From NCBI GenBank assembly GCA_016710885.1, contig JADJUC010000002.1:186001-250000 (forward strand): a DNA stretch of 64,000 nt. The letters are read 5' to 3'. Positions 62,731 through 64,000 of this stretch are shown in pieces; the stretch's first letter is position 1, and every line of letters starts with the position of its first letter. The notes below the pieces were generated by a model. The model was not told where the DNA came from and searched no databases. It worked only from the letters and a program-made list of their open reading frames with translations. The position numbers and the translations under genes are program-made. This DNA comes from Candidatus Proximibacter danicus (lineage in GTDB: Bacteria > Pseudomonadota > Gammaproteobacteria > Burkholderiales > Rhodocyclaceae).

Positions 62731-63980
62731 TACTTGCGTTCCATGGCCATCGCAAAGAAGCCGTCGGTGCCATGCACGTGCGGCAGCAGACGCAGGGCGG
62801 TTTCGTCGCCAAGATCGATCCCCTGCTGCGAGAGAATCTCGTGGGCATTGAGCAGCGAAAAATCAGGGTGGGCGGCGAGGAAGGTGGTGACGACCTCCTC
62901 ATTCTCTTCAGCCAGCAGACTGCAGGTGGCATAGACCAGCCGACCGCCGGATTTAACCAGTCGTGCCGCCGCAGTCAGGATGGCCGCCTGCTTGGCCGCC
63001 AGTTCGGCAACGCTCTCGGGGCTCTGGCGCCATTTCAGGTCAGGGTTGCGGCGCAGCGTACCGAGGCCGGAGCAGGGGGCGTCGACGAGCACGCGGTCAA
63101 GCTTGCCAGCGAGGCGCTTGACCTTGATATCGTTCTCGGACTCGATGCGCACCGGATGCACATTCGACAGGCCAGACCGCGCCAGCCGCGGCTTCAGGTT
63201 GGCGAGACGCTTTTCGGCGACGTCGAAGGCGTAGAGCCGGCCGGAGGAGCGCATCATGGCACCGAGCAGCAGGGTCTTGCCGCCGGCACCAGCACAGAAA
63301 TCGATGACCATTTCGCCGCGCTTGGGCGCAACCAGATAGCCCAGCAACTGGCTGCCTTCGTCCTGGACCTCGATGCTGCCATCGAGAAAGAGCGGGTGAC
63401 GCGACAGGGCCGGCTTTTCTTCCAGCCGGATGCCCAGCGGTGAATAAATGCAGGCTTCGGCCGCCATGCCGTCCGCCCGCAGGCGCTTCAGCACATCCTC
63501 GCGCGTTGCCTTCAGCGAATTGACACGCAGGTCCAGCGACGCCGGCCGATTCAGCGCTGCCGCCAAGGCTTCGATATCGCCGGGGTAACGCGCCGACAGG
63601 CGCTCGAACAGCCAGTCCGGCAGGTCGCAGCGCACCGCCATCGGCCAGTCATCGGCATTTACCGCCTTGGCCGCCGCCAGCCACTCGGCATCACCCTCCT
63701 TCAGGACCGGCGCCATCTGTTTCAGGTTCCAGCCCCGCAGGCAGAACATGGCCGCCAGCAGCAGCTTGCGCGACCGATCGTCCGGGCAGCGGGCAGACAG
63801 GCTGCGCAGCCGGCGCAGCGTGGAGAAGCAGGCTTCGGCGACGAAGCCGCGGTCGGCATGGCCCATCTCGCGGTGATTGCGGAAATAGTGGGACAAGACC
63901 GCATCGGCCGGGTATTCGAAAGTCAGGATGGCGCTCAGCGCGTCCTCGGCGTGGTCAAACAGGGCAGGTGTAAAGCGCAT
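62730..63980 (-). CDS. rsmB: RsmB/NOL1/NOP2-family 16S rRNA cytosine-C5 methyltransferase
   Basis: At 416 residues it has an N-terminal NusB-like helical domain and a SAM-dependent methyltransferase domain. The domain reads VQDEGSQLLGYLVAPKRGEM, VIDFCAGAGGKTLLLGAMM, VLVDAPCSGLGTLRRNPDLK and the catalytic YATCSLLAEENEEVV. The PCSG and TCS cysteines are the two-Cys mechanism. RsmB makes m5C967 in 16S rRNA; an RsmF/YebU-like role cannot be excluded. TAATG overlap couples it to mscS. ATG 63980 is near the window end. Confidence 0.88.
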   Translation of the reverse strand: MRFTPALFDHAEDALSAILTFEYPADAVLSHYFRNHREMGHADRGFVAEACFSTLRRLRSLSARCPDDRSRKLLLAAMFCLRGWNLKQMAPVLKEGDAEWLAAAKAVNADDWPMAVRCDLPDWLFERLSARYPGDIEALAAALNRPASLDLRVNSLKATREDVLKRLRADGMAAEACIYSPLGIRLEEKPALSRHPLFLDGSIEVQDEGSQLLGYLVAPKRGEMVIDFCAGAGGKTLLLGAMMRSSGRLYAFDVAEKRLANLKPRLARSGLSNVHPVRIESENDIKVKRLAGKLDRVLVDAPCSGLGTLRRNPDLKWRQSPESVAELAAKQAAILTAAARLVKSGGRLVYATCSLLAEENEEVVTTFLAAHPDFSLLNAHEILSQQGIDLGDETALRLLPHVHGTDGFFAMAMERK

Positions 63981-64000
63981 TTAATTTATCCGTATTTCCT

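Overview
The window looks like a chromosome segment of a denitrifying betaproteobacterium, most probably Rhodocyclales (Dechloromonas/Azonexus-like). This is inferred from the high GC content, a cytochrome cd1 nitrite reductase with heme d1 genes, cyanophycin synthetase genes, a monomeric isocitrate dehydrogenase, DUF3369 and EAL signalling proteins, and the protein sequences overall. No IS element, prophage or CRISPR array was seen.

Layout. 1-1200: 5' end of pyruvate carboxylase, running off the window. 1369-4640: accessory stretch with a YbjQ protein, a decayed Phd/PIN toxin-antitoxin pair, an outer-membrane barrel, an intact PIN/RHH pair with a leaderless-type promoter flanked by imperfect direct repeats, and a gene remnant. 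4639-12255: cyanophycin cluster (ABC exporter-like protein, DUF1854 protein, CphA' and CphA). 12240-15731: heme d1 operon nirF-nirDL-nirG-nirH plus a small membrane protein that converges on the open 3' end of cphA. 16032-22406: likely metal (copper?) handling genes, namely a Cys/Met-rich membrane-anchored protein, ExbD, ExbB, TonB, a TlpA-like thioredoxin, a Cys-motif beta-propeller and a TonB-dependent receptor. 22632-26491: a 13-cysteine Csp-type copper storage protein, nirC, a cupredoxin, nirS and divergent nirE. Three FNR/DNR-type palindromes (15923, 22534, 25608) suggest that the heme d1, receptor and nirS/nirE units share anaerobic or NO control.

26492-42084 is mostly housekeeping: menA-like prenyltransferase, tRNA-Leu(CAA), queA, tgt, a cytochrome c4-type protein, yajC-secD-secF, cytochrome b561, a REC-DUF3369-EAL regulator, cytochrome c', phenylacetate-CoA ligase, isocitrate dehydrogenase and rpmB-rpmG. 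42195-50769 is an envelope-modification block: an LTA-synthase/OpgB-like enzyme, a PAP2 phosphatase, an EptA-like transferase lacking its DHGE segment, a PmrAB/QseBC-type two-component system and a CptA-like transferase. Two PmrA/QseB-type boxes lie in its divergent promoter region. 50870-63980 holds a YkgJ-type protein, SulP, radC, coaBC, dut, dsbB, a PAS-GGDEF-EAL protein, an RstAB-like system, MscS and an RsmB-type rRNA methyltransferase.

Quality warning. Six conserved genes (cphA', tgt, secF, the REC-EAL regulator, coaBC and the RstB-like kinase) each carry a 1-2 base indel. Correcting that indel restores a full-length family member. Several of these genes are normally essential, so many of the indels are probably sequencing or assembly errors. 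The PIN toxin decay, the eptA deletion and the lost cphA stop need separate explanations.
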